Positions 1 to 8,205 are shown, counted from the stretch's first letter. The stretch: 64,000 nucleotides of DNA from Mycolicibacterium sp. CBMA 234 (GCF_009729415.1 NZ_MPKW01000022.1:1-64000); one strand, 5' to 3'. The notes: generated by a model from the sequence alone, not told the origin. Made by a program: numbers and translations.

Positions 1-324
1 GACCGCCGCCCCCTCACCATGAATCGTGTCCGTCAACTTGCGTAACCCCGGGACCGCTTCCGGGCGCATCCACAACTGCCAGCCATCAGTCCGCCCGCCC
101 GGAGACACCGCGCAATACGCGACCGTCGTCATCCCAACACCACCCGCGGCGGGCAACTGGTGATACCGGATCAAATCATCAGTGACCAGCGCATCAGGAG
201 TCGCCGCCTCAAACGTCGCGGCCTTGATCACCCGGTTACGCAGGATGATCGGACCAAGTTTGGCCGGCCGGAAGGGATCGGGCACAGCGGGGCCAGTCTC
301 AGTCGACGTGGCGTCGGTCGTCAT
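1..324 (-). CDS. NADH:flavin oxidoreductase, Old Yellow Enzyme family (N-terminal part only)
   Basis: An open frame starts at an ATG at 322-324 and runs without a stop to the window edge, giving the first 108 residues. An AAGGA ribosome-binding site lies about 10 bases upstream. After a short Thr/Pro-rich leader the sequence has the usual start of the OYE TIM barrel: PFRPAKLGPIILRNRVIKAA, then YHQLPAAGGVGMTTV and PGGRTDGWQLWM. Enzymes of this family use FMN and NAD(P)H to reduce activated double bonds of enones, unsaturated acyl compounds or steroid-like substrates. It lies 72 bases downstream of the mceE-like gene on the same strand, so it may belong to that transcript and act on an imported lipid. 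The missing C-terminus prevents substrate assignment. Confidence 0.85.
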   Translation of the reverse strand, partial: MTTDATSTETGPAVPDPFRPAKLGPIILRNRVIKAATFEAATPDALVTDDLIRYHQLPAAGGVGMTTVAYCAVSPGGRTDGWQLWMRPEAVPGLRKLTDTIHGEGAAV

Positions 325-396
325 AGTTGCAGCAGTTCCTTTCGGTAAATCTTGATGCGACAGCGTCTTTCGGTTCGCATCGCGTCACGGGACCCG

Positions 397-1572
397 TCAT
401 GGTTTCGCATCGTGTTGCGTGGCGGTTCCCGGTGGAATCTTGAACGGGTCGGCGGCCTGCCCCGAGAGATTGGCGACCGCACCGACCAGAAAATCGGGTG
501 GATTGATGATCTCGGCCAGGTGCGCCATGTTCGGATCCAGAGCCGACGTCGGAAACACATTCTCGCCAAGCCGCCGCATGGTGAGGTCGAACGTCGAAAA
601 GACGTTGAGGTAGTCGCCACGAACAGCATTGCGCAGGTATTTCCGGTCGAACGGGAAGGTGGGCAGGATCTCCAGATCGTGGATGAAGTCGTCAGCGTTG
701 TCGTTGAAGGCCTTGATGACGGGAAACATGTCTTTGAGGTCCGCGGCGAAGTCGTCTTTGGTCTGCGACAACACACGTTCGGCTGTAGATGCGAATCTGC
801 GCAGCGCATCGAACGCCGCGACGATATTGCTGCGATTTCGGTTCAGGACGTCGAGCGCGGCTGGCAGTGTCTGCAACGTCCGCCCCAGCGCGTCGGCGTT
901 CTGCGCCAACACTTCCGCCGTACGGTCAACGCCCTCGATCGCCGCGATGATCGTGTTGGTTTGCGCATCGAGGAAGCTGGTCAGTTCGGCCATCCTGGCC
1001 ACCAAACCGGTGAACGTCGCTCCCCGCCCCACCACGGCGGCATACATCTCGTCCGTAATATCGTGCAGTGCACCAAGATTGCCGTTGTTCACGATGACAC
1101 CGAGCGCCGCCAGCACGTCCTCCGTGGTGGGATAGTGACCGGTGCGGCCCTGCTGGATGTGCGCCCCGTCGGTCAGCCGGCCGCGCGCAGGTTGGTCGGT
1201 AGGCGCCGCGAGTTCGACATGTTGAGAGCCCAGTAGCGACGTTTGCCCAACTGCCGCCGTGGCGTTCGCGGGTAGCACTACGTGGCGATCCAACGAAACC
1301 CGAACGGCCGCATACACAGTGCTGTCGGGGCGCTGCATCACGGCGACCCCGGAGATACTGCCGACGGTGACGTCACCGACCTTGACCGGCGAATTCTGCG
1401 GCAGGCCAACTACATTGGCCAAGTCAAGCGTCACCTCGAACGAGCCCGGTCCGTGTCCCGCCGTGCCCGGCAACGAGAGCGAGTTCAAACCGTCGAACTG
1501 ACAACCGGACACAATGCCGGCGACGCAGACCAAGGCCGCCGCACCGCGCAGCGTGGCGCGCTGCTCACCCAT
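397..1572 (-). CDS. MceE-type lipoprotein (LprK-like) of an mce lipid-import system
   Basis: This is a 391-residue Mce-family protein. The ATG at 1570-1572 overlaps the stop of the preceding mceB gene by 8 bases, and this start gives a lipoprotein signal peptide with a lipobox ending at Cys24 (IVSGC). Directly after the Cys comes FDGLNSLSLPGTAGHGPGSF, the pattern of the E component of mycobacterial mce operons, and then the MlaD/MCE beta domain (roughly 35-120). A long helical region (about 170-290) follows. Mce proteins are thought to form periplasmic hexamers or tubes that carry sterols or fatty acids across the mycobacterial envelope. The odd point is the context: only B and E components are present, with no A, C, D, F or YrbE permease gene in view. 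Function in lipid transfer is inferred from family. Confidence 0.88.
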   Translation of the reverse strand: MGEQRATLRGAAALVCVAGIVSGCQFDGLNSLSLPGTAGHGPGSFEVTLDLANVVGLPQNSPVKVGDVTVGSISGVAVMQRPDSTVYAAVRVSLDRHVVLPANATAAVGQTSLLGSQHVELAAPTDQPARGRLTDGAHIQQGRTGHYPTTEDVLAALGVIVNNGNLGALHDITDEMYAAVVGRGATFTGLVARMAELTSFLDAQTNTIIAAIEGVDRTAEVLAQNADALGRTLQTLPAALDVLNRNRSNIVAAFDALRRFASTAERVLSQTKDDFAADLKDMFPVIKAFNDNADDFIHDLEILPTFPFDRKYLRNAVRGDYLNVFSTFDLTMRRLGENVFPTSALDPNMAHLAEIINPPDFLVGAVANLSGQAADPFKIPPGTATQHDAKP

Positions 1573-2593
1573 GCTCCGAGCACCTGCCCTTCGAGGGGTC
1601 CGGCGCTCCGCCGATGGGAACGATGATGTCACTACCGGCCGGCCCGTTGATTTTGATCTTGCTGGAACAGAAGAAGATGTTGAAGAACGCGCCGTATGCG
1701 CCAAGTGAGTTGAGCCGCAGGTAGTTTTCGGCGAGGGGATCGATGGTCGCGTTGATGTCCTCTTTGCGCGCATAGGCCCGCTGTGCGAAGGGCCGAGCAT
1801 TTTCGAGGACACCCTGGAGCGGCCGCCGCGAACGATCAAGCATCTGCGTCACTTCTTCCGACGACGCTGCCAACGGCGGGATTGCGCCGGCAATGGGGTC
1901 ACGATCCTTCGCCAACCCCGTCAACAATTGCTGAAGTGTGTTGACGCTGCTCCCGAATTGCTTGCCCTTCTCGTCGACAGTTCCGACGACGGCGTTGAGG
2001 TTGTTGATCACGTCGCCGACGAGCTGATCGCGGTCGGACAGATTGTGGGTGAAGGCGCCGGTCGTCGACAGCAGCTCGGCCACCGCACCGCCTTGACCCT
2101 GAAGCAGGTCGATGACCGCGGCGGTGATCGCATTGATTTTGGTGCCGTCAAGGCCTTTGAGGACGGGGCGCAGACCACCCAGCAGCGCATCGAGGTCCAC
2201 TGCCGGCTGCGTATGGCTCAGCGGGATAGTCGAACCGGGGTGCAGCGCCTGCAAATCTCCTGCGGTGAAAGCCAATTCGAGATATCGGTCGCCGGTCAGA
2301 TTCAGATAGCGGATCACGGCCTTCGTCGACGTGTACAGGCGGTAGCGCGAATCGACGCTGAACAGCACGTCGACGGTGTTGTCGGCGTTGAGCGACACGC
2401 GATCGACTTTGCCCACCGGCAACCCGGCCATGCGCACGTCCTGCCCGGCCTTTAGGCGTGAGGCGTCCGTGAATTCGGCGTGATACCGCTCGCCGGACCC
2501 GAACCGGAATTGGCCGAACACCACTACCAGCGCAGCGGCGACCAACAGCATCACCGCGGTGAACGCGGCCACCTTGACTGCGGGCAGCGGCAC
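1565..2593 (-). CDS. MceB-type protein of an mce lipid-import system
   Basis: This 342-residue protein starts at a GTG (2591-2593) with a strong AAGGAGGTG site 7-8 bases upstream. Residues about 8-28 form an N-terminal signal anchor. The MCE domain follows, with the B-type hallmarks FGQFRFGSGERYHAEF, GQDVRMAGLPVGKV and IRYLNLTGDRYLELA. The centre is helical, and the C-terminal end has the conserved B-type pattern ending in GSDIIVPIGGAPDPSKGRC. Length is close to the roughly 345 residues usual for MceB. It is the first gene of a two-gene mce unit with mceE and is divergent from a TetR gene across a palindromic operator, so repression by that TetR is likely. Whether it works with YrbE permeases and MceG encoded elsewhere cannot be seen here. 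Confidence 0.88.
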   Translation of the reverse strand: MPLPAVKVAAFTAVMLLVAAALVVVFGQFRFGSGERYHAEFTDASRLKAGQDVRMAGLPVGKVDRVSLNADNTVDVLFSVDSRYRLYTSTKAVIRYLNLTGDRYLELAFTAGDLQALHPGSTIPLSHTQPAVDLDALLGGLRPVLKGLDGTKINAITAAVIDLLQGQGGAVAELLSTTGAFTHNLSDRDQLVGDVINNLNAVVGTVDEKGKQFGSSVNTLQQLLTGLAKDRDPIAGAIPPLAASSEEVTQMLDRSRRPLQGVLENARPFAQRAYARKEDINATIDPLAENYLRLNSLGAYGAFFNIFFCSSKIKINGPAGSDIIVPIGGAPDPSKGRCSEHG

Positions 2594-2609
2594 GACTGGC
2601 CACCTCCTT

Positions 2610-2636
2610 AATTAGAGGTCCAGTGGTACACTAATT
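2610..2636. promoter_or_regulatory. Palindromic operator in the mceB/TetR divergent region
   Basis: The sequence is an imperfect 27-bp palindrome. Each 13-base arm pairs with the other at 10 positions: AATTAG at the left edge matches CTAATT at the right edge, and the centre is CCA-G-TGG. It lies between the divergent mceB and TetR genes, just upstream of the mceB ribosome-binding site. Read on the minus strand, a TTGACG hexamer at 2646-2651 with a 17-base spacer would place a -10 element inside the palindrome, so a bound TetR would block mceB. Size and position fit a TetR-family operator; binding is inferred. Confidence 0.65.
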
Positions 2637-2731
2637 GCTGGTTGGCGTCAACGACACCGCCGCCGCAGGCAACTGAAGGTGAAAACGCGGCGGACCGAGG
2701 CGCCGGTATCCGGAGCTGTGATGATGGACGC

Positions 2732-3340
2732 GTGAGCAGTCAGTCAGGCCCCGGACGGCCGCGGGACGGGAGTATCGACGACCGCGTCCTGGCGGCGACC
2801 CGAGAGCTCCTGACGCAAGGCGGGTTTCAAGAATTGAGCATGCGGCTGGTCGCGCAGCGCTCCGGCGTCACCCGCGCCAGCCTGGCGCGCCGCTGGCCGA
2901 CCAAGGCCGCGCTGGTTCTCGATGCGGTGCTGGGCCAGACACCCGACATGACGCCGTTCACCGGCACCGACGTCTATGGCTGGATCGATTTCGTGGTTCG
3001 GGGCAGCCACGAGTTGTTCAGCCGCCCGGAAATGCGCGCTGCCGCACCGGGTCTGACCATGGCTCTGCAGGAAGATCCCGAGCTGGGGCGATCGCTGTGG
3101 AAGCGCTTCACCGGACCAGCGGTCGAGCTGTTCTCCGAAGACGTTGGCGCGCAGACGGCCGAGGAGCGGCGCAGCGCGGAATTGGACGCGCGCGCAGTGG
3201 TCATCATGGCAGCGGGCGCCGCGATGTACTTGACGACCATTGCCGCCGACGATGATTCCGCTGAGATCGAGGAGCGCATCGTAGAGCTTCTGACCACCGG
3301 GTACCAGGCAGCGTCAGCGAAACGCGAGAGCACCACATAA
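2732..3340 (+). CDS. TetR-family transcriptional regulator, divergent from mceB
   Basis: This is a 202-residue repressor. I chose the GTG at 2732 because the GRPRDGSIDDRVLAATRELL start of the TetR DNA-binding domain follows within about 8 residues; an in-frame TTG at 2642 would add a 30-residue low-complexity tail lying in the operator region. The helix-turn-helix is MRLVAQRSGVTRASLARRWP (about residues 37-56), followed by the typical KAALVLDAV helix. The C-terminal ligand-binding part, with WIDFVVRGSHELF and LTMALQEDPELG, resembles the TetR C-terminal domain class common in actinobacteria. The obvious target is the palindrome at 2610-2636 and hence mceB-mceE. The inducer is unknown and is perhaps the lipid handled by that unit. 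A perfect hairpin terminator follows the stop codon. Confidence 0.88.
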   Translation: MSSQSGPGRPRDGSIDDRVLAATRELLTQGGFQELSMRLVAQRSGVTRASLARRWPTKAALVLDAVLGQTPDMTPFTGTDVYGWIDFVVRGSHELFSRPEMRAAAPGLTMALQEDPELGRSLWKRFTGPAVELFSEDVGAQTAEERRSAELDARAVVIMAAGAAMYLTTIAADDDSAEIEERIVELLTTGYQAASAKRESTT

Positions 3341-3346
3341 CGAGAA

Positions 3347-3383
3347 GACAGGCCGCACCCGTGCTCGGGTGCGGCCTGTCGTT
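3347..3383. terminator. Strong bidirectional rho-independent-type terminator
   Basis: A perfect 15-bp stem (GACAGGCCGCACCCG at 3347-3361 pairing with 3366-3380) encloses a four-base TGCT loop and is followed by GTTTAT. It lies between the convergent TetR gene (ends 3340) and the minus-strand membrane-protein gene (ends 3402), so it probably ends transcription from both sides. Confidence 0.9.
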
Positions 3384-3401
3384 TATGCAGGACTGCGTGG
3401 G

Positions 3402-3872
3402 TTAACGGCCGGGCTGAGTGGGAGCACCGGGCTGGACGGGGCCTGGCGCGCCAGGCCCGTGCTCGCCAGGTCCGCCCGGACCGCCGTTGCCGGGGCCACC
3501 CTGCCAGCCGGGCCCTTGCCAGCCGGGCCCCTGCCAGCCAGGACCGCCGGGGCCGCCGCCGGGGTTCCACATGCCGTGGTGCTGTCCACCGTGGCCCTCA
3601 CGGTATTCCGACGTGCCCTGGCCGTGGTGATGCTTGTGCCATCCGTGGTGCCCACCGCAATGCGCACCGAGGATGAAACCGGAGAAGAAGATCGTCGCAA
3701 CAATGAACACGGTGCCGGCGACGATGCCGACCCAAGCCAACACCTTGTTGAGCTTGCTGGGCTTGTGCTCGGCGGCAGGTGCGGCCACAGTGGTGGCCGC
3801 CGGGACAGGCGGGAACGAGTCCGTCGGGGTTTCCGGCGTCTCGGGTGCTTCTTTGGGCGTTTCATCACTCAT
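3402..3872 (-). CDS. Single-pass membrane protein with His-rich and Gly/Pro/Trp-rich tail
   Basis: This 156-residue protein has an acidic Pro/Thr-rich cytoplasmic N-terminus (1-40), one transmembrane helix (about 43-69) and a long external tail. The tail begins with a histidine cluster (residues 71-99, including HCGGHHGWHKHHH) that could bind metal ions, followed by three PGWQG repeats and a Gly/Pro-rich end. I placed the start at the ATG at 3870-3872, which begins MSDETPKE; an upstream in-frame start adds nine residues with no support. Its position near the asd-ask region and its composition recall the proline-rich conserved hypothetical proteins next to asd in M. tuberculosis (Rv3706c area). 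The role is unknown; an envelope or metal-related role is only a guess from composition. Confidence 0.75.
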   Translation of the reverse strand: MSDETPKEAPETPETPTDSFPPVPAATTVAAPAAEHKPSKLNKVLAWVGIVAGTVFIVATIFFSGFILGAHCGGHHGWHKHHHGQGTSEYREGHGGQHHGMWNPGGGPGGPGWQGPGWQGPGWQGGPGNGGPGGPGEHGPGAPGPVQPGAPTQPGR

Positions 3873-4033
3873 GCCATCGATAATCCATCCGCCAAACACT
3901 GCGATGGCTAGGTTGTGCGTATGAATCAGCTATGAGCGTCACTCCGGGTAGCGTGACGTCTAGAGCCGGAGCATCGGCCGGGCACGGGGGCCGGCCGAAG
4001 CTCCGGCATCAAGACCCCGCAGCGAAAGGCACG

Positions 4034-4486
4034 ATGGCTACATCCACTGCTCGGGCCGTGACCGTCGCCGCTGCACTACTCCTGACGCTGACCCCGGCCT
4101 GTGCCAAGCAGTCTGCCCAGCTCAGTGGACCGGCTCCGTCGCACGCACCGTCATCTCACGCACCGCAGGCCACGGCCCACAACACCTCGGGGCTGTCCAC
4201 CTGCCAACTCTCGTCGCTGCCCACTGAGGCCGCCGCCACGGTCAACCTGATCCACCGCGGCGGCCCGTTCGCGTCCTCGCGGGACGGCATCGTCTTCGGC
4301 AATTTCGAGCACCGGCTGCCGAACCAGCAGCGCGGCTACTACCACGAGTACACCGTGCCCACACCAGGCGCGAAAACCCGTGGTACCCGGCGGGTTATCA
4401 CCGGCGGCGAGCCGCAGACCAATCCGCCGGAGTTCTACTACACCGGTGATCACTACGAAACGTTCTGCCAGATCGGAGGAGCGTGA
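4034..4486 (+). CDS. Secreted guanyl-specific ribonuclease (barnase/RNase Sa family)
   Basis: This 150-residue protein starts at the ATG at 4034 with GAAAGG about 6 bases upstream. A signal peptide (1-23) ends in TPAC, a weak lipobox, so secretion is clear but lipidation is uncertain. After a Ser/Pro/His-rich linker the microbial RNase domain runs from about residue 55 to 150. Recognisable patterns are LSSLPTEAAATVNLIHRGGPF, FGNFEHRLPNQQRGYYHEYT, TRGTRR and YYTGDHYETF. The expected catalytic set is Glu105, an Arg in the RGTRR segment (116-120) and His140, as in RNase Sa and barnase. Cys57 and Cys145 sit where RNase Sa has its disulfide. The next gene encodes a barstar homologue overlapping the stop codon, so this is an RNase-inhibitor pair. 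It may act as a secreted toxin or in nutrient scavenging. Confidence 0.9.
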   Translation: MATSTARAVTVAAALLLTLTPACAKQSAQLSGPAPSHAPSSHAPQATAHNTSGLSTCQLSSLPTEAAATVNLIHRGGPFASSRDGIVFGNFEHRLPNQQRGYYHEYTVPTPGAKTRGTRRVITGGEPQTNPPEFYYTGDHYETFCQIGGA

Positions 4487-4758
4487 AGACTTTCACCGTG
4501 CGGGGTGCGCGAATCCATTCCCGCGCTGACCTTTTCACCGAACTGGGCCACTCCGTCAACGGCGCCGGCGGCTACTTCGGCAGCAACCTCGACGCTCTGG
4601 CCGACTGCCTCGGGGGCAGCTACGGCACGCCAGACGACGAGCCGTTCCGCTTCGTGCTGACAGACAGCGCAAAAGCCAAGGCAGCATTGGATTCTCACAC
4701 CTGGTCGGGGCTACTCGAGGTGTTCGACAGTGTCGGGGTAGACCTGGTGCTGCGCTAA
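4483..4758 (+). CDS. Barstar-family RNase inhibitor (immunity protein)
   Basis: This is a 91-residue protein whose GTG start (4483-4485) overlaps the RNase stop codon as GTGA, indicating translational coupling. The size matches barstar (about 90 residues), and the central segment GGYFGSNLDALADCLGGSYG is the barstar signature; in barstar the Tyr29-Asn33-Asp35-Asp39 region contacts the RNase active site, and YFGSNLDALAD fits it. There is no signal peptide, so it stays in the cytoplasm and should neutralise RNase that has not yet been exported. Co-expression from one message keeps inhibitor available whenever the RNase is made. Confidence 0.92.
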   Translation: MKTFTVRGARIHSRADLFTELGHSVNGAGGYFGSNLDALADCLGGSYGTPDDEPFRFVLTDSAKAKAALDSHTWSGLLEVFDSVGVDLVLR

Positions 4759-4772
4759 GACTCGCGAAAGAC

Positions 4773-5897
4773 CTACGGCTTCACCGGATTCACCGCGAAT
4801 TGGATGACCCGGTACGGCGCGGTGTCGCGAGGCTTGGTGTTCCACTGGCTGACCAGGATGCGCAATTCGTCGAGCGTCGAGCCCGGGGAAATGTAACCGC
4901 CGTAAGGCTGAGCCAGCCGATTATCTTGCGGCGCAGGCAGTTCGTCGGCCTGCTGCGGCCAGTCGCCGGCGACGACGACGGTGGTCACCGGCGCAGCGCC
5001 GAGCCCGGTCGGCGCGTTCGCGACCCGGACCTCCATGTTGCCGGTGCTGCTGTTGAAGTAGGACAGCACGGTCTTGCCGTCGACCTGCTTCATGCTCATC
5101 TCACCGATTCGGTCGCCCCACAACGGAGTTGGCGGCTTGCCCCAACCCGCCGTGGCCGACCAGCCCTGCCAGCTGGACCGGTCGGTGAATGACTGCGGCG
5201 TGGCCCGGTAGAGAAAGACCGAGCTGCTGCGGTCAAAGTTGTTGGCTACCAGGTATACCCAGCCACGGGGCGAGTCGACGGTCGGCACCGGATCGTAGTA
5301 GCCCGTGATCTGGGTCTGCGCTCCGCCGGCATAGCTCGCCGGTCGCACCGACCCCGGCACAGTAGGCCAACTCCCCCGCGCCGGATCGGCTTTGACCAGC
5401 CGCGAACTCTCCGGAACCAGGTTCTTGGTGGTCGAAACCAGCAGATAGTTGTCCCGGTTAACGTTCACGACACCAGCCGGAAGTTGCGATGTGCCAGGCG
5501 CTTTGGGGTCGGCCAGCAGCGGCTTGTTGACACCCATGACGCCGCGGTATCGAAGTCCGTCCGGTGAATCGACCGAGTCGGTCTCGACGTGCAGCGCGAC
5601 GGGCGCGTACCAACCACCGAACCCGACGCCCGGCCCGGCGAAACTGTCACCGCACACCTGCAGGATGCCGCTGGGGAACTCCATGAACTCGCAGAGATCC
5701 GTCGCCCCGATTCCGTAATCGGCGGTCGGCGTGCCCGTTCCGGCGACCGGACCGATCCGCATCACCTGACCAGGCGCCAGCGGCATCAGCACCGGCGCCG
5801 GGACCGGCGCGGGGGGATCAGCCAGCGCGCCGGGCGCAGACATCCCGAGGGCAGCCACCAGCGCCGAGATCGACGCAACGACCACCGGCGCTCGCAA
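4773..5897 (-). CDS. Secreted DUF4185-type protein (Rv3707c-like)
   Basis: This is a 374-residue exported protein. A TTG start at 5895-5897 lies two bases after the asd stop and gives a signal peptide ending near ALA-DP (about residue 26). The mature part contains patterns typical of the mycobacterial DUF4185 family: a segment around CEFMEFPSGILQVCGDSFAG, then SPRGWVYLVANNFDRSSSVFLYRA and GGYISPGSTLDELRILVSQW near the end. This repeats-of-beta layout suggests a beta-propeller-like fold related to glycosidases, but I see no safe catalytic assignment. It is adjacent to asd-ask exactly as Rv3707c is in M. tuberculosis, and tight spacing suggests cotranscription with them. Function is unknown; a cell-wall or carbohydrate-related role is possible. 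Confidence 0.8.
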   Translation of the reverse strand: MRAPVVVASISALVAALGMSAPGALADPPAPVPAPVLMPLAPGQVMRIGPVAGTGTPTADYGIGATDLCEFMEFPSGILQVCGDSFAGPGVGFGGWYAPVALHVETDSVDSPDGLRYRGVMGVNKPLLADPKAPGTSQLPAGVVNVNRDNYLLVSTTKNLVPESSRLVKADPARGSWPTVPGSVRPASYAGGAQTQITGYYDPVPTVDSPRGWVYLVANNFDRSSSVFLYRATPQSFTDRSSWQGWSATAGWGKPPTPLWGDRIGEMSMKQVDGKTVLSYFNSSTGNMEVRVANAPTGLGAAPVTTVVVAGDWPQQADELPAPQDNRLAQPYGGYISPGSTLDELRILVSQWNTKPRDTAPYRVIQFAVNPVKP

Positions 5898-5899
5898 GA

Positions 5900-6937
5900 T
5901 CAGCGAGCGGCGAGCAGTTCGGCGATCTGAACAGTGTTGAGCGCCGCGCCCTTTCTCAGGTTGTCGCCCGAGACGAACAACGCGAGGCCACGACCGTCAG
6001 GAACACCCGGGTCCTGGCGGATGCGGCCCACCAGCGAATCATCAGCGCCGGCCGCAGCCAGCGGCGTCGGCACGTCGACCAGCGACACCCCGGCTGCGTC
6101 GGCCAGCAGCTCGCGCGCCCGCTCAACCGAAAGCGGATGGGCGAATTCAGCATTGATCGACAGCGAGTGCCCGGTGAACACAGGCACACGCACGCAGGTG
6201 CCGCTCACCAAGAGCTCCGGGATACCGAGAATCTTGCGGCTCTCGTTGCGCAGCTTCTGGTCCTCGTCGGTCTCACCGGAACCGTCGTCGACGAGCGATC
6301 CGGCCAGAGGGATGACGTTGAAGGCAATGGGCGCAACGTATTTCACCGGCGCCGGGTAGGTCAAAGCGGAACCGTCGTGCACCAGCTGCTCGGCGCCGTC
6401 GATGACCGCACGCACCTGCGTCGCCAGCTCGTCGACTCCGGCCAGGCCACTGCCCGACACGGCCTGGTAGCTCGACACGATAAGGCGAGTCAGGCCGGCC
6501 TCCGCATGCAGCGGCTTGAGCACCGGCATCGCGGCCATGGTGGTGCAGTTCGGGTTGGCGATGATGCCCTTGGGGAGCTGCTTGCCACGAACGTCACGGT
6601 CGAAGTTGACCTCCGAAACCACCAGCGGCACATCGGGATCCTTGCGCCACGCCGACGAGTTGTCCACGACGATGGCACCGGCGGCGGCGAAGCGCGGCGC
6701 CTGCACCCGCGACATGGTGGCGCCTGCCGAGAACAGGGCGATGTCCAGACCCGACGGGTCGGCGGTCTCGCTGTTCTCGACCTCGATCTCCTGGCCGCGG
6801 AACGTCAGCTTCTTACCCTCGGACCTGGCCGAGGCGAAGAACCGCACGCTGGTGGCCGGAAAATCGCGCTCTTCAAGGAGCTTGCGCATGACCTGGCCGA
6901 CCTGACCGGTCGCGCCCACCACACCGATGTTGACCAT
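5900..6937 (-). CDS. asd: Aspartate-semialdehyde dehydrogenase
   Basis: This 345-residue enzyme reduces aspartyl-4-phosphate to aspartate semialdehyde with NADPH, the branch point to lysine/diaminopimelate, threonine and methionine. The Rossmann motif GVVGATGQVG is at residues 5-14. The phosphate-binding/active-site segment PNCTTM holds catalytic Cys131, and QAVSGSG and the C-terminal VPVFTGHS segment with the active-site His follow as in the family. Length matches mycobacterial Asd. The ATG at 6935-6937 lies two bases after the ask stop, so ask-asd form a tight operon, as in M. tuberculosis (Rv3709c-Rv3708c). Confidence 0.97.
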   Translation of the reverse strand: MVNIGVVGATGQVGQVMRKLLEERDFPATSVRFFASARSEGKKLTFRGQEIEVENSETADPSGLDIALFSAGATMSRVQAPRFAAAGAIVVDNSSAWRKDPDVPLVVSEVNFDRDVRGKQLPKGIIANPNCTTMAAMPVLKPLHAEAGLTRLIVSSYQAVSGSGLAGVDELATQVRAVIDGAEQLVHDGSALTYPAPVKYVAPIAFNVIPLAGSLVDDGSGETDEDQKLRNESRKILGIPELLVSGTCVRVPVFTGHSLSINAEFAHPLSVERARELLADAAGVSLVDVPTPLAAAGADDSLVGRIRQDPGVPDGRGLALFVSGDNLRKGAALNTVQIAELLAAR

Positions 6938-6939
6938 GT

Positions 6940-8205
6940 CTAGCGCCCCGATCCGCCGTACACCACGGCTGCCTCATCGCTGGCGAAACCGAACGCCTCG
7001 TGCAGCGCCGCGACGGCCTTGTCCAGCTCAGTGTCCTTGACCAGCACCGAGATTCGGATCTCCGAGGTGGAGATCAGGTCGATGTTGACGCCGACCTCGG
7101 CCAGGGTCTCGCAGAACTTGGCGGTGACGCCCGGGTGGCTGCGCATACCGGCACCGACGAGCGACACCTTGCCGATGTGATCGTCGTACAGCACCTGCGA
7201 GAAACCGATCTCGTCCTTCAGCGACGTCAGCTTCTCGACGCCGCCCGGGCCGTTCTCGCGCGAACAGGTGAAGGTGATGTCGGTCTTGCCGTCCTCCACC
7301 TTCGAGATGTTCTGCAGCACCATGTCGATGTTCACGTCAGCGTCGGCGACCGCGCGGAACACCTTGGCGGCGTAGCCCGGAACGTCGGGCACGCCGACGA
7401 CGGTGACCTTCGCCTCGCTGCGGTCGTGGGCGACTCCGGTGAGGATTGCGTCTTCCATGGGGATGTCCTCGATCGATCCTTTGACGATGGTGCCGGTCTT
7501 GTTGGAGTACGACGACCGGACGTGAATCGGAACGTTGTAGCGGCGGGCGTATTCCACGCACCGCAGCATCAACACTTTGGCTCCGCAAGCCGCCATTTCC
7601 AGCATCTCCTCGAAGGAGACGGTGTCCAGGTGGCGGGCGTTGGGGACGATGCGCGGGTCAGCGGTGAAGATGCCGTCCACATCGGTGTAGATCTCGCAGA
7701 CGTCGGCGTTCAATGCGGCAGCCAGCGCCACGGCCGTGGTGTCCGAGCCACCGCGGCCCAGCGTGGTGACGTCCTTGCTGTCCTGGCTGACGCCCTGGAA
7801 GCCGGCGACCAGCACGATCTGGCCGTCATCGAGGGCGTCACGCAGGCGGCCCGGGGTGACGTCAATGATCTTGGCGTTGCCGTGGGTGCCGGTGGTAATC
7901 ACGCCGGCTTGAGAACCGGTGAACGACCGGGCCTGCGCACCAAGGGACTCAATTGCCATGGCGACCAGCGCGTTCGAGATGCGCTCACCGGCAGTGAGCA
8001 GCATGTCCATCTCACGAGCCGGCGGCGCCGGGGATACCTGACGGGCCAGATCCAGCAGATCATCGGTGGTGTCACCCATGGCCGAAACCACGACGACGAC
8101 GTCGTTGCCGGCCTTCTTGGTTTCGACGATCCGTTCGGCGACTCGACGGATTCGCTCGGCGTTCGACACCGAGGATCCGCCGTACTTCTGGACGACGAGC
8201 GCCAC
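6940..8205 (-). CDS. ask: Aspartate kinase (alpha subunit, with internal beta subunit likely)
   Basis: This is a 421-residue enzyme that phosphorylates aspartate in the first step of the aspartate family pathway. I chose the GTG at 8203-8205 because it has AAGGAAA about 8 bases upstream and gives the exact family N-terminus ALVVQKYGGSSVSNAERI; the reading frame stays open to 8907 but the extension is non-homologous. The kinase domain covers about 1-250 (KYGGSS, GRGGSDTTAVALAAAL). Two ACT domains (about 265-421) should bind lysine/threonine as feedback inhibitors. In actinobacteria the same gene also yields a smaller regulatory beta subunit from an internal start; a corresponding start is likely but not proven here. 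It is followed directly by asd. Confidence 0.96.
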   Translation of the reverse strand: MALVVQKYGGSSVSNAERIRRVAERIVETKKAGNDVVVVVSAMGDTTDDLLDLARQVSPAPPAREMDMLLTAGERISNALVAMAIESLGAQARSFTGSQAGVITTGTHGNAKIIDVTPGRLRDALDDGQIVLVAGFQGVSQDSKDVTTLGRGGSDTTAVALAAALNADVCEIYTDVDGIFTADPRIVPNARHLDTVSFEEMLEMAACGAKVLMLRCVEYARRYNVPIHVRSSYSNKTGTIVKGSIEDIPMEDAILTGVAHDRSEAKVTVVGVPDVPGYAAKVFRAVADADVNIDMVLQNISKVEDGKTDITFTCSRENGPGGVEKLTSLKDEIGFSQVLYDDHIGKVSLVGAGMRSHPGVTAKFCETLAEVGVNIDLISTSEIRISVLVKDTELDKAVAALHEAFGFASDEAAVVYGGSGR

